From the NCBI GenBank assembly GCA_028023455.1, contig JAQFVV010000276.1, positions 698,545 through 762,544 on the forward strand: a DNA stretch of 64,000 bases. The letters run 5' to 3'. A program made the position numbers and the translations under genes. Shown here one piece after another: positions 47,484 to 59,954 of this stretch (positions within the stretch are counted from its first letter, which is position 1; each line of letters opens with the position of its first letter). The notes beneath the pieces were generated by a model that worked only from the letters and a program-made list of their open reading frames with translations, ran no database searches and was not told where the DNA came from. Source of the stretch: Epiperipatus broadwayi. Lineage: Eukaryota; Onychophora; Udeonychophora; Euonychophora; Peripatidae.

Positions 47484-49140
47484 TAATAGATATATAGATA
47501 TTGTAACCTTTTATTTCAGCTCTTAGGCACTTGCAGCCACATTGTATGCCAATTGGAACCTTTTATTCAGCCATGTTGTGGGCCAATTGTAAGCTTTTAC
47601 ATCAATTCTAACTTTTTCATAATAATATGAGTATGATAGCTGTTATAATTTGTAACCAATACAATATCTTTACAAAATGGAACTTGAGGCTATTCTGACT
47701 TCTCGGGTATTTGGTGTACTTCTAGCTCTAGTTGGTGCTCCATTTATAACCTTTGTGAGTTGGATGGATCAATGGATGCTTCTCCATTCCCAGCTAACAT
47801 TATTTCTAAAGCCTATTGGGACCAATGATGATGGGATAGAACATCCATAATCATATTTTCCAGGGTGCCAAATTGCAACTTCAATTAAAATATTGAGGCT
47901 AAATCTTATTTCAATAACTTATTAATAAATTTCAATAATGATATCTAATGAATGAGTTAATAAATAATCAATCGATTAAGAAAACACTGAGAATGCATTA
48001 AAAATAATAATAATAATAATACTGTTGGAAACTCATGGTTGTTAAAGAGAAGAAATTTTAACCTCAACTCCCATTACAATTAATATTCTCAGTACACTCC
48101 CCATTCACTATCATTAAAGTCACAATTAAAATTTTGTTTCAGATTACAAATAGTTCCATGTCCATCTCCAACCTCCTGATCCATTCTTTTCTTTCAAATT
48201 TTCCATTTATCTCCTATTATAATCTCTCCTCAGGGTCTTTGAACAATAAGGTCTGGAAGTCGAACAAGCTGCTATGGATTATTGGTGATAAGCACCCCTC
48301 TCATGATCACCTCCAAGGTTGATCTTGGCTGTCTTTAATGTAGCCAATGTTGTTAGTCATGGCTAAAAATGTGACGGTTTGACATCACTCTAAATCAGGC
48401 ACTTTTAATATTACAGTTAAGATTTTGCATTCTTTTTAAAGGTTAAAAAAGTTTGTAAGATGCTGCCCTCTCTTGAATTGATTTACAAGTAAAAAAATCA
48501 ATAAAACTGATGTTATAGGTCTAACAAAAAAAGTAGGCAGTCTTTTCTTGAATATGATTGACTGTTAAATTTTGACAACAAAGAAAATGGTTGTCAATAA
48601 CGTCCACATTACAATTTCTTTTGTTTCATTTCAAAAATGATAAACAAATGTTTTAGACCACTTTAAAAATATTTTTTGACAAATTATAAATTATTTTGAT
48701 AAAATATGCTAAAAATAAAATTATTTTAGAAAAATAGTTAAGACTTTAACAAAAATTATTTACTTTTTTTCCACTGTAAAATTGGCACAAAGAAATCACT
48801 GATGTCACAAAACATTTTACTTTCAAAAAGAATTTTATTATTGATATAAAAAAATTATTACATTTATTCTTTTGAGTCATTCTGCATATACATGTTTATA
48901 TTGTGAGTAAAAGGAGATAATATGGTTACATACATATGGAGAACAGGAAGAAGGCAAAAGTTGGCCAGTGTTTTTTGTAATAATCCAAATTAACTTTATT
49001 AGAGAAGGCTTTGAGTGATTTATGTAGTCCATTTGGAACACTTGGTTTATTGGCATTTTCTTGTTCAAAAAGGTCAGATGCCTTAACAAAATAATCTCTA
49101 TTTCCTATGTGATTTGAAAAGAAAGATTCAGTTCCTTCCA
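47484..49140. other. intergenic, nothing firm
   Basis: A diverged pair of repeats lies at about 47500-47620 (gtaaccttttatttcagc, cattgtatgccaattggaacc). There is a short AAT run near 48002-48020. The 48877-49140 part may be the far 3' end of the LINE that follows, but no motif supports it. Confidence 0.4.
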
Positions 49141-49990
49141 TGAGTGATTATAGGGATATTGAGATGCTGTGGATTTTGAACAGACTCCAAGTGTTCTCAT
49201 AAAGTAATTTTGTTGATAGAATTTCATCTTTTTTTTAATCTTCTTTAAAGTACTGGTGAATATTGCCTTTACATTTGGCAGTGGGATATTGGAGATGATT
49301 TTGCATCTAGCTATCCACAGTGTGTATATAATAAAAGTCGATATTCTTATGTGAATGAAGTTTCAGTCTTTCATGCAATCTTTAATAGATAGCATCTTAT
49401 AATAGTCCATTGAGGTATTTTGGGCTATCATTAGCCTTACATATGTCAAGCCTGTACAGGATAGAATCATATGCTTGAAGGTTTCTTCCTCTCTATTACA
49501 GACAGGGCAGGAAGGATCTATGTTTTTTATAAATCTTTTGTAATGGAAGAAATAGTTTGTTGGAATTGCATTCAAGTTAGCCTTAATTAAAAAATCTAAA
49601 AATTTTGGCTCCATCAATAAGAATTTGAATAGTGTAATAATTTTGTGATTTGTTACTCCAAGTCTTGGTCTTAATTGTGAAGGTTAGGGGTTCATTAATG
49701 AGTGGGCGGTCCATATGGAGATTTTAGTAAGAAAGTACTCAGAGGAGTTGCCATTAAATTTGTAAAGATGGGAGAGGATTTGGTCTATACAAGAGGACTT
49801 CTCAGGAGGAGGCATATCTGTGTGAGTTATTGGTTCTGTTGCAAGGATGCTATCATATTTTTGTGTAAGGTTGACTACCACTGTGTGTGCTTTTTGATAG
49901 AATATTGCCTGAATAGAATGAAGGGAAATTCCATTCTGTTTTTTATGGAATTTCATTTTTGCTGTGCTGATGGATGAAGTATGACCCTTC
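49140..49990 (-). pseudogene. LINE C-terminal fragment, relative of the 32-34 kb element
   Basis: Two frames on the minus strand (49956-49684 and 49617-49363) align along their length with the C-terminal part of the 32-34 kb LINE: ITHTDMPPPEK against ITLTDRPPPTN; EPKFLDFLIKANLNAIPT against EPKFYDFIIKVKLKALHT; then a zinc motif CPVC-x7-H-x4-C (HMILSC) followed by GLTYVR. Identity is modest, so this is a different family of the same clade. The reverse transcriptase is absent, so the copy is cut at the 5' side. Confidence 0.7.
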
Positions 49991-52155
49991 CAAAACAGTC
50001 ATGCACATAGTCTGTAAACTTTGGATAGCATTCATTTTACATTTTCTGCTATTGAATATTTTTATAATTATAAATAAAAATTTATTTTTGAAAAAACTTT
50101 CATTCATTTTCATAACCTGACAAATTATTAATATACTTTTTACAAACGAAACTAAAGTGAATATAATATTAAAAGATGAATATATTTTGACGCTTGAGTT
50201 TGTGAATTGACCAATTAAAAGTTTAGACTTTTACCTCACTCAGCCAATAAAATAATCAGCATAAAAGAGGTTAAAGCTTGAATAATTTAAGCTTACATTA
50301 AATCCTTTAGAAATAACATATTATAAACACTTTCATAATTAAAGTAAAATCATAAGGAAGTGTATCTAGAGAGATGTTTAAATACAATGGATGGGGAAAG
50401 GACTTTATGCCCACCCACTGCATCCACTATCACCCAATAACTATCCCTATTCATAAACCATAATTCAACTATGCTGGATTATTTCTAGAGTATTGGTAAT
50501 CTTGAATATTGCCATGCTTCATAAGCTTGGAAAATTAACCATTTAAATAAATTTTACCGGATATTATTTACCAAAATGATGCTTCAAATATAAACAATAA
50601 TGTATTGATGTATGATTGGATTTGAGATTTTTATATTGTAATAACCCACAAAACATTGAATTGTATGCAAATTTTTATTTAAAAAATAACAAATTTTATT
50701 AACAAATTATAACTCAATAAAAGAATACGTACATTAATACTATGGTTTACATAGCTTTCCCCTGTTCTACAATCATATGATATATAAAAAAAATCCCTAA
50801 ATCAACAGATAATTTTAAGAGGTTTTAAAATATAAATATTAAGTCTTAATTATTAGGGAATCATGATTGCCATGGGGTAATACTAATAACAGACAGATAA
50901 AAATACTAGTTACTTCACATATACTTTGTTCTTACTTTTAACTATGACACAGTACTAAATTTCTCCTCCCAGTGTTTAAATGCTTTCTATTACTGCTCTA
51001 TTTCTAAGGATAACTCTCCCAATAATAAAATTTAATAATTTCCATTAACTATTTTAATCTAATATGCCTTCACACTATGCTTTACAAAGGAGAAATTTTA
51101 TGTATGGTTGGTCTTCTTGCCATTAAGTTAATTTTAGTTACTTTTCAAAGGTCAACAAATTGGTATCTAGCTTAATCTTTATCACACATGCATACACTCT
51201 ATATTTATGTTCTTGTGACAATAATAATATTTCAGTAATCTTACCATTCCAGCAAAGTTATCAGCTGGATGTGGATATATTTTCTAGATAATTTTATATA
51301 CGCACTGCTTACGATGTTCTCAGGTTTTATTTAACCCTTAAGTTAATATTTATTTACATTATTATTCTTGACTTTAATTGATTAATTAAAATTTATCAAC
51401 AAAACAATGTTCAAATATACCAATTGCACATACACTATCCACACTCATCCTGACATCAAATTGAGTTTGCGACCCTGTAACCAACATTTATAAGCACTAC
51501 TTAGCAATAGCTGTAATTCATATACCCGTAAGGAATATCAACATTAATATGAGGTAGGCAGTGACCCGAATAAGAGAAAACCTTTTCATTAAGGTTGAGA
51601 TATGCTAGGATTTTATCGCTAGTCATATAGAGTGACTTGGGTTTACCTATTAACCTCTGGCCATCAATAAAGAAATCATCTTACATTGTAGAAATAACCA
51701 AGTGGGAAACTCTTCCACTGTATTTAAATACTTTATAAATATGGAATAAATATCTTACTGAGTGAACTAAACTATGACTCCACTAGCTTGGTGGGGACTC
51801 TTTGTCCATCCACATATATACAGGTCGAACATCAATTTGTACAGAGTAAAACTTTCACATCTACATTCCTATTGCAAAATAGTACACCAGAACATTAGCC
51901 AACAATTTTTCCAAGCCTTAATTAGCTTATATCTAACTTTAACTTTACAAGATAATAGTAATAGCAATAAGAAATGCATATTAAAATTTTAAAACTATTC
52001 CTCTGCACTTTTATAGGATAAGGATGATGTTTTAGCCCAACATTCACACAACCTTTATAAAACATATCAATAAGTCTAAGCACTTGATAATAATACCTGA
52101 TCCAATCCAAAAGCATTTTACTTAACAATATCTCTCACTCTCTTCATTAAAAAAA
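49990..52155. other. intergenic, nothing recognised
   Basis: AT-rich with scattered short open frames, none with a motif. Confidence 0.45.
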
Positions 52156-52157
52156 TG

Positions 52158-52382
52158 TGAAAGCATTTAAAATAGGCACATACAAAATGATTTGATATTA
52201 ACTTATCTACCCCCAAAATAATAATAATAATAAAAGCATTTAAAACAGGCACATACAAAATGATTTGATATTAATTTATCTACTGCCAAAATAATAATGA
52301 TAATAAAAGCATTTAAAACTGGCACATCCAAAATAATTTGATATTAACTTATCTACCCCCAAAATAATAATAATAATAATTT
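52158..52382. repeat. minisatellite, three units of about 73 bp
   Basis: The unit runs aaagcatttaaaa, ggcacatacaaaatga, tttgatattaac, ttatctacccccaaaa, then (ATA)n. Three copies start near 52160, 52233 and 52305 and differ at a few positions. Confidence 0.85.
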
Positions 52383-52754
52383 TAACATGGATTAACTTTA
52401 AATGGATATATATGATTAAAAAATTTTTTTCTTTAGATTAAATCTTTGAAATGAATAAAAAATAATAAACATATACTTAAACAGTCCTCCTGAATTGTTC
52501 TTCTGACCTCTGGTTTCCATTTTTCTCTTTTTTCCTTCTTTGGTTTGTTTGTGTGCACCCATGGCTTTATGTGAAAGAGTCACTGTTATACACATTCAAT
52601 TGCTATGCCAAAATGTACAATGTTTTCATGCTGATGATAAGATTTTCTCCATTTTGGGTTCTGGGGATTAACTACAATTTATAGCTGAAAAGAACTTACT
52701 TTTAATTTTTGAATATATAAGTTCATTTCTTGATGTACTTCTCAGTTCACTTAC

Positions 52755-52852
52755 AACTGATTTGATGCTTTATATGAGATTATAGTGTTCAAATTTGATG
52801 CTTCATATGAGATTGCAGTGTTCAGATTTGATGCTTTATATGCAAAATCATA
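52755..52852. repeat. short tandem repeat, about 37-bp units
   Basis: tttgatgctttatatgagat, then tatagtgttcaaa, is repeated about 2.6 times with a few changes. Confidence 0.75.
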
Positions 52853-54183
52853 ATCATGAAGTTGATTAATTTCAAAGAGAATGGGATGTGCACCTAATAT
52901 ACACTTACTCAACTGTCATTTTTCTATGAATCTTATTAAATTTGGCTAAGTTTATCATTCAGGAGACAGACAAAATATTAACAATAAACGATTTCTTTTC
53001 TCTCTTTTTCTTTCTTTTTTAAAAAAAAAATCTCTTTAACCTGATAGCAAGGCTTCTCAAGATAATTGATGATGAGAGAGCCTGAAAATAGTAAGCCAAA
53101 CAACCCATAACAACTAACAAATCAAGCTCTTATATTGTCTGGGTTCCTTCATCTCCCCCTCCCCTGAATGGTTGACCTTCCAAACCATTTACAGTCTGTG
53201 TTTTCCTTGATTAATTGCCTATTGTTTCTTTTTCTTTTTTGTTGCTTTAAACTTAACCCCTCCTGAATGACTGACCTGCCAAATTCATGTCAGGATTCCA
53301 ATGGATCGACCACCCATTGTTTTAAAACTTACACATTCCTGTGTCCCAGATATCACTTATTTACTTTAGTGATTTATTTTAGTAATTTTCTGTTCATGGA
53401 AATCTCCCCAAAGAACAAATGAAAGGTAACTCTCCTCTCAGAATAAATGAGAGAAAGCTCTTCTCTCCCCCTTTTTCTTCAATAATAATAAAAAAAAGAT
53501 ATAGAAACCCAACTTCAAACCCAGAATCTTGACCAAAATTTTGGGATGCTATGAATGAACTATTAAAATGAATTAATTCTTCTTTAAAGGAGTTCCCCAC
53601 AAGATAACACAGGATAATTATTATTCAATTGTGAACTTTATAATTAAAATTCACAACTAAATCATATACATACACACATTCCTCACATATACAATTCTAA
53701 TTAGACTGATTGCTTAATACTCTGATTAATCCTTGATTTTTTCCCTTTTTTTTTACAATTTGATTTTATAAATTATTGAGTTTTTAACCTATTATTGTGA
53801 AATTACAACTATCTATTTTCACTCTCCAGAGTAGTTTTGTAAATCACACAGCCCCTCCCTTTCTTCCAATTTCCAACTATTAGAGTGATGTATAAACATT
53901 GCTAATCTATAAAATTATATCTTTGGCTATTAAATTGTCCTATGAATCAATACTAAATAAAACAATTTTTTGCTTAGAAATCTTTTATAACAAAATGTTT
54001 AGTTTGCATACTAAGTAAAACGTACACAATTCCTAAGAATATGGGTTCAAACCTAGCATTGTCTAGAAAGTTTGTCTATTGGAAAAAAATATATATAACC
54101 TATGAGGAAAATTTTTATTAAACACTGTCTTACATAGCTAAGTCTAAATCTAATGGAGCTTTGGGCAAACTCAAGGGCTACAA
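52853..54183. other. intergenic, nothing recognised
   Basis: Contains pyrimidine-rich stretches, with ctcccctgaatg and cctcctgaatg about 105 bp apart near 53160-53265. No gene or RNA was recognised. Confidence 0.4.
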
Positions 54184-54196
54184 TATATATATATAT

Positions 54197-55790
54197 TGTA
54201 ATGATATATAAATATGCCGTTACATTAATTTAAAATAAAATCTTAAAGTTCGCAAATAAAAATAAATGTATTAAAAAAAAAAACAACTAAACGCTAAAAT
54301 TAAAATGTTCGTTAAACGTATATATTCGCACAGATACTAAACTTTAAAAATATTTTTTTTATAAATAAAAAAAGGTATTTGAACATACTTTTTTTTATAA
54401 AAAAAGATTTAAATATAAAAATAGTTTAAAAAAGAAATAACATCAGTAAAAATAAAAACAGGTATTAATTAATTCCTGTAATCTGTAAATGGAAAAGGAT
54501 TGTTTATTAATTATCCAAAAGCTGTGTAATTAAAAAGTCAGATGAAAAATAGATAAGAGAAGAAAGAGATTTTAGCTTGACCAATGGAAGCTAATAAAGG
54601 CCTGGACCATAATGAAAAAAAAATGGAACAGTGATGTTTTTGTTCATGGAATCCATAGGAGGACTATAAAAAGAAAAATACTGAGTTCCAGAGAAGTTTT
54701 CCGGCTTGTTTTTGAGGGTCGTGATAGGATGCACATATCACACACTCTCTCTCTCCATTTTAAAAATGAACTGACTGTGATACTGAAATGAACCAGCTAA
54801 TGCTACCTCCGGAACATCTGACCGGGTTTTCAAATAAAGACTCCGTGGGAATTTACATCAAGAGCAGTGATTCTTCTACTGTAAGCTATTGACATGAACT
54901 CTAAAATTTAAAACTAATTAAGAACTTTCGTTCAAGCTTATGAACTTCTATCTGACTTTTAAGTTTAAAATCAATTGATAATGTTTAAAATTTTATATGT
55001 TTTGCTTTGAAAAAAAAATCATTTCCATTTTATTATTTTTTTATTTGTATTAATACTTATCATATAAATTATTTAAATGCATGAAATTTAAAGTTGGGTA
55101 TAGACATTGCATAGATTCATTAGCGGTTAATTATGTTGCTGTTTCATAGTCGATTGGAATATATAAGTCATCATGTCACTGCAGTGTCTTATGATGAACA
55201 CCATTGGGTTTTTTTTTCCCTATGCAATTGACATTATCGATGACTTTGTATTTTGATCGGTTATGTTTATTTTGGAATGTTTTTAACCGTGGAATCTGTG
55301 CAGCCGATCTATACTCAACATTTTAAAACAAATTTTATAAAATTCATCTGTGCAAACGTATTTAAATGTTAAATTTAAGTCAGGCGTGAATGGCTATATA
55401 GTTTAGTAAAGTTATATTAAGGGAGGGTAATCTTAGGTTATTCGTTTCGTAGTTGAATTGGCTAAATGGATTGGATATATTTGTGTAATTAGTAGATGTA
55501 TTATGAGATCCGCTACAAGCAGGATTGCATATATATGCCACACACCTTCTGTTTGCCTATGGGTGGGTTTGTAAGATGGCAAAGGACCGCAATTCATTCC
55601 TATGGAGTTTTATGTTTATTGTTCTAATTGCCAACAGATGTAGCATTCCTGTTGGTGGAGAGAAATCTTAACAGTGCATATCTGCCTACTCATAAATTTT
55701 TCTAGGTTTAAATGCCTAGATGGCGCCCTGTAGAGCAGATATCATAGTTTGCGGTTAGATTCGATCTTCACTTTCTTTTCGATTGTTATA
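54197..55790 (+). mobile_element. LTR B2 (5' LTR), with a deletion of about 460 bp
   Basis: Starts TGTAATGATATATAAA and ends GATTGTTATA. It has a TATA box TATAAAAAG at 54665-54673. It matches the 3' LTR closely up to about 55660, then jumps to the block beginning aatcttaacag, so the 3' LTR section 57778-58240 is missing. Confidence 0.8.
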
Positions 55791-56316
55791 ACTGGCTACC
55801 CAACTTGGGCCGATCTTTAATAAACACGAGTGCCCTGAGAATTTTAAAAGTGAATCATGCCCATAATATTTTTTCTGAAATTAGTATAAATATATTTGTT
55901 GCATTGACATGGAGTTACAGTTTGAAATTTTGTCTTAAAGGTACTGCCAGTAAGAAAAATTGCGCATATGTAAAGATAAATACGAGAAATAAAAAGTAAT
56001 AAATAAAATGTAATAATAAATATACATCATAATTTTTTTTTTAAAAAGTCTTGTTTAAATTAAAATCTAATCGTTCAACTTGCGTAAGTAATAGTTAAAA
56101 GTAGAAGAAAAGAAACTTGGAAGGGAGGGGGCAGAAATTTAGCTGGTAGTAAGGAATCATCAGTCAACACTTTTTTTATCATTATATTTGTAATTACTGT
56201 TTTGTCTTTTAAAAAAAAACATTTTGTCCTTTTGAAATTTGTGTAACGTAATTACTAACACTAAGTAAATTCTTTTTTTTTTAATGTTTTTATTTATTTG
56301 AGGAAGTTTACTGATA
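55791..56316 (+). mobile_element. internal region with primer site and polypurine tract
   Basis: The primer-binding site TGGCTACCCAACTTGGGC (55793-55810) resembles the tRNA-Lys type seen at 42151-42168, with changes. A purine run (aagggagggggcagaaa) at about 56123-56139 is a candidate polypurine tract, but it lies about 180 bp before the 3' LTR rather than next to it. A 64-codon frame at 55805-55999 has no recognisable domain and is not kept in the related internal region at 38 kb. Confidence 0.7.
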
Positions 56317-58372
56317 TGTAATGATATATAAATATGCCGATACATTAATTTAAAATAAAATCTTAAAGTTCGCAAATAAAAATAAATGTATTAAAAAAAA
56401 AAAAAACTAAACGCTAAAATTAAAATGTTCGTTAAACGTATATATTCACACAGATACTAAACTTTAAAAATGTTTTTTTTTATAAATAAAAAAAAGGTAT
56501 TTGAACGTACTTTTTTTTATAAAAAAAGATTTAAATATAAAAATAGTTTAAAAAAGAAATAACGTAAGTAAAAACAAAAACAGGTATTAATTAATTCCTG
56601 TAATCTGTAAATGGAAAATGATTGTTTATTAATTATCCAAAAGCTGTGTAATTAAAAAGTCAGATGAAAAATAGATAAGAGAAGAGATTTTAGCTTGACC
56701 AATGGAAGCAACTAAAGGCCCGGACCATAATGAAAAAAAATGGAACAGTGACATTTTTGTTCATGGAATCCATAGGAGGACTATAAAAAGAAAAATATTG
56801 AGTTCCAGAGAAGTTTTCCAGCTTGTTTTTGAGGGTCGTGATAGGACACACATATCACACACTCTCTCTCTCTATTTTAAAAATGAACTGACTGTGATTC
56901 TGAAATGAACCAGCTAATGCTACCTCCGGAACATCTGACTGGGTTTTCAAATAAAGACTCTGTGGGGATTTACATCAAGAGCAGTGATTCTTCTATTGTA
57001 AGCTATTGACATGAACTCTAAAATTTAAAACTAATTAAGAACTTTTGTTCAAGCTTATGAACTTCTATCTGACTTTTAAGTTTAAAATCAATTAATAATG
57101 TTTAAAATTTTATATGTTTTGCTTTGAAAAAAAATCATTTCCATTTTATTATTTTTTTATTTGTATTAATACTTATCATATAAATTATTTAAATGCATGA
57201 AATTTAAAGTTGGGTATAGATGTTGCATAAATTTGTTAGCGGTTAATTATGTTGCTGTTTCATAGTCGATTGGAATATATGTCATCATGTCACTGCAGTG
57301 TCTTATGATGAACATCATTAAGTTTTTTTTTCCCTATGCAATTGACATTATCGATGACTTTGTATTTTGTTCGGTTATGTTTATTTTGGAATGTTTTTAA
57401 CCGTGGAATCTGTGCAGCCGATCTATACTCAACATTTTAAAACAAATTTTATAAAATTCATCTGTGCGAACGTATTTAAATGTTAAATTTAAGTCGGGCG
57501 TGAATGGCTATATAGTTTTGTAAAGTTATATTAAGGGAGGGTAATCTTAGGTTATTCTTTTTGTAGTTGAATTGGCTCAATGGATTGGATATATTTGTGT
57601 AATTAGTAGATGTAGTATGAGATCCGTTATGGGCAGGATTTGCATATATATGCCTCACACCTTCTGTTTGCCTATGGGTGGGTTTGTAAAATGGCAAAGT
57701 AACACAATCCATTTCTATGGAGTTTTATGTTTATTGTTCTACTTGCCAACAGATGTAGCATTCCTGTTGGTGGAGAGACCATGTCTTCTCTAACTCTACT
57801 TACTGTTCAGACGTGCATTCCTGACAGTATAATATTTTGTGTTGTTGTATTCTCATGCTACATTGAATAGATAAATGTATCAGATGGATTGACGTCAGTT
57901 TGACTATGAACTTTTTGGCCTAAGGTTAAATAAGGGATAGAATATTTTCTTTTCAAATACAATCTACATAGTCTATTCATACTCGACTCACTAAATAAAT
58001 ATTAAACTCATTATTGAAATTTATTTAAATGTAAAATTAAAGATTAATATAAACATCTAAAATGTTAAACTTATTCCTCAAATTAGAATGATTTTATATG
58101 TGCATAAATAAATATTTTTATGTGTTAATTTCTGGCAGTGGCCTTTTTTTTATATATTTGAGATATAAAGTTATATTTTATAATCTCTGCTGTTCCACTG
58201 AGATAGTGACTTGGGCTAATGATCTAAATATTTAAATAAAGTGGAATCTTAACAGCGTGTATCTGTCTACTCTATAAATATTTCTAGGCTTAAATGCCTA
58301 GAAGGTGCCCTGTAGAGCAGATATCATAGTTTGCGGTTAGATTCAATCTTCACTTTCTTTTCGATCATTATA
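56317..58372 (+). mobile_element. LTR B3 (3' LTR), complete
   Basis: About 2.06 kb, starts TGTAATGATATATAAA and ends GATCATTATA. TATA box at 56782-56790. It retains the segment deleted from the 5' LTR, including the ttctggcagtggcc and tgttccactgaga blocks shared with type A LTRs and the CTAGG/CCTAG hairpin near 58285-58305. Confidence 0.8.
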
Positions 58373-58388
58373 ATATATATATATATAT

Positions 58389-58675
58389 TTGCAGACAAGA
58401 TATTATAATAAGGTTATAGTCTTATACATTGGATTTGCATTATTAAAATTAGTTGAAACAGCTTATAGATTTAGGTATAGATACACAGAATTAAGTGTGT
58501 TATTTTTATCTTCAATTAAATATCCTTTACATTAGTGATTGATACAATATGTGGCTTAATAGTATTGTATTGTTCCATAAAAAATAAACTCTTATTTAAT
58601 TTCTGGCATCCCATAGTTATGACAGTTACATTTTTGACATCGGGCAGTGAAGCTCAATTAATATAAATTCATGAG

Positions 58676-58759
<84 letters not shown>

Positions 58760-59185
58760 ACCAGTAAATAATGTTACATTGGCTTGAACTTTGTAAATTG
58801 CAGCTCATTAAAATAAATAGGCGATTTTTTTAATAAAAAAAGAAAAATAATTTTATATTATATGTTATATTAAAAGGTTTAAACTGTGTAATTAAAAAGT
58901 CCTTTGTGGTTATAATTTAAGAAAATTAAATAGGTTATTCAATTTATTAAACCTTGAAAAAAAAAGTAAACTTATAACCTTTTCACCCCTAAAAGTTAAA
59001 TCATTTTAGTTTTAATTAATGTATTTTGTATTTTAAACATAGACTTAAATTTCTTTTTTTAATTTTGAATAGATTAACAGATTTAATTAAGCTGTAAGAA
59101 GATAAAGTTGTTATTCATTTTTTATTTATAATGAAAGAGATAAGAATAAAAGAGACTAAAGTAAAATTTTGCATTTTTTGTTATT
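58389..59185. other. intergenic with long (AT)n
   Basis: (AT)n at 58684-58757, about 74 bp with one phase shift. Otherwise nothing was recognised. Confidence 0.6.
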
Positions 59186-59189
59186 TTAT

Positions 59190-59520
59190 CTGTATGAATA
59201 TGGTCACACAAATGAGTAATTTTTCTATAAATAAGTTGACATATTTCCTACTAAACCAACACTCATTAGTTGGTCCAGATCATCTCTACACATATATACA
59301 ATCAATACTCAGCTTATATTCAGATAGCCAATCTTCATATTTTAAAGAACAGGCTTCAATCCACACCAACCCACAAATCTTCAACCATCCATTTCATTGA
59401 AAATCTGATGATAGAATGCTCAAAACTCACATTAGTGCCAATCTTCTCATCTTACTCATGTTGATCAGAAGTCACTCTGATCCCTCATGTACAGGACATA
59501 ATCCATTTACATACATATAA
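59190..59520 (-). repeat. hammerhead-bearing repeat unit, decayed
   Basis: Shares the order of blocks with 12455-12840. The ribozyme at 59232-59285 (minus) has CUAAUGA (59269-59263), stem II GUGUUG-GUU-UAGUAG and GAAA (59247-59244), but stem III and the cleavage side are changed. Likely inactive. Confidence 0.6.
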
Positions 59521-59563
59521 GGGATGGGCCGACCTTACAGAACTATATTTTTAATATGATTTT

Positions 59564-59951
59564 TTTTTCTACAGTACAAGTTTTTTCATACCTGCACTTC
59601 AATATGTAATATATAGGGGTTTGAACTCAGACTTTCACATGACTCTCAACTATACATGATATTTTATATTGATGATACACTTGATCACACACATGTCAAA
59701 CAAGATAAATAATCACCAATAAACATATTTCGTGCTAAACCAGCACTCATCAGTTGGTCCAGATCATCATCTCCACAAATATATACAAGCAATGCTTGAC
59801 CTATATTAAGATAACCAATCTCCATACCTTAATGGACAAGCTTCAATTCACTCAACCCCATAACTCTTCAGCCATCCATTTCACTGCATTCAAACCCCTA
59901 TATATTACATATTGGAGTGGAGATATGAAAAAGCCTGTACTGTAGAAAAAA
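59564..59951 (-). repeat. second hammerhead unit bracketed by inverted repeats
   Basis: 59564-59625 and 59889-59951 are reverse complements over about 62 bp with a few differences (marker ttcaaacccctatatatt). Between them lies a unit of the 12.5-kb family with its ribozyme. The inverted arms could be the two ends of a fold-back insertion. Confidence 0.65.
59704..59770 (-). ncRNA. hammerhead ribozyme motif, core intact
   Basis: Minus strand: ACCAA, CUGAUGA (59753-59747), stem II GUGCUG-GUU-UAGCAC, GAAA (59731-59728), a short stem III weakened by one mismatch (UAUGUUUA), then UUGGU completing a 5-bp stem I. Cleavage is predicted between 59720 and 59719. The core is fully conserved; the weak stem III may lower activity. 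Confidence 0.7.
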
Positions 59952-59954
59952 AAT

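Larger units (their letters stand above)
54197..58372 (+). mobile_element. complete non-autonomous LTR retrotransposon (type B)
   Basis: 5' LTR 54197-55790, internal region 55791-56316, 3' LTR 56317-58372. Both outer ends sit in AT-alternating DNA (54184-54196 and 58373-58387), consistent with a target duplication of AT type. The interior is only about 526 bp and encodes nothing, so the LTRs are three to four times longer than the inside. Mobilisation would need proteins from an autonomous relative, which is not present here. Confidence 0.85.

Noticed and set aside
49702-49977. 91-codon plus-strand frame
   Set aside because: It is antisense to the LINE C-terminal frame at 49684-49956, whose reading is supported by alignment with the 32-34 kb LINE.
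55805-55999. 64-codon frame just after the primer site, as a possible gag remnant
   Set aside because: There is no zinc knuckle or capsid motif, and it is not kept in the homologous interior at 38 kb.
56702-56908. 68-codon frame in LTR B3 around the TATA box
   Set aside because: The matching frame in the 5' LTR near 54583 is broken by a length change, so it is not conserved as protein.
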